A stretch of DNA of 64,000 nt from Liolophura sinensis (Eukaryota; Mollusca; Polyplacophora; Chitonida; Chitonidae), in contig NC_088304.1 in NCBI RefSeq assembly GCF_032854445.1, positions 10,923,704 to 10,987,703 on the forward strand, read 5' to 3'. The notes beneath the pieces were generated by a model. That model searched no databases, was not told the origin of the DNA, and saw nothing but the letters and a program-made list of their open reading frames with translations. Made by a program: the position numbers and the translations under genes. Shown here piece after piece: positions 63,879 to 64,000 of this stretch; the stretch's first letter is position 1, and each line of letters begins with the position of its first letter.

Positions 63879-64000
63879 AAAACAATAAATAATATTGAGA
63901 TTAACATGTATTAATAAACGCAAGACTAACCTGAACTATCATTATTAAAATAAAGATACAACGCTTGCTTAAAAGCCTAACGTATATTTATTAGAACATA

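Overview
The window is eukaryotic nuclear DNA from an animal: short symmetric exons with GT-AG introns, animal extracellular domains (EMI, EGF, calcium-binding EGF, I-set Ig) and dense tRNA-derived SINEs. The SINE body (ending in a 'gtaaaacaccaatcaaataaa'-type tail) is of a kind I associate with molluscs and other lophotrochozoans, so a marine lophotrochozoan is the best guess; the species cannot be named. No bacterial genes, true tRNA genes, rRNA or CRISPR arrays were seen.

The main content is one large plus-strand gene, 25021-59829, about 21 coding exons and roughly 2,515 codons. Its product is a secreted or matrix-type protein: EMI domain, five plain-EGF/calcium-EGF cassettes, two more calcium EGFs, two further EGF-like modules, a long unassigned region with basic cleavage sites, helical/coiled-coil and Ala/Val-rich repeat blocks, two Ig domains and a short C-terminal module. 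Exon phases agree along the whole model. Two spots are odd: an in-frame TGA inside an otherwise clean exon (53232-53234) and a GC-AG last intron.

The first 35 kb is a large inverted duplication. The left arm (1 to about 12110) pairs with the right arm (about 22225 to 35200 or beyond) around a 10-kb spacer. The left arm carries a minus-strand copy of the gene's 5' end (both EMI exons and the first EGF exon, all open), running off the left edge, so two related genes lie head to head. Their exons differ by about 4% by eye. The introns differ by SINE and retroelement insertions and by minisatellite length, so the arms have evolved separately for some time.

The rest is introns and intergenic DNA filled with repeats. 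Names used here: S1 = common SINE with tRNA-like head, about 260 bp; S2 and S3 = two other tRNA-headed SINEs; PLE = 5'-truncated copies of a Penelope-like retroelement, one with a broken reverse transcriptase; Y = an unclassified interspersed element of about 300 bp. Several local tandem arrays are present, including one that copies a splice donor. From 59830 to the right edge there is no clear gene, only repeats and two weak exon-like stretches.
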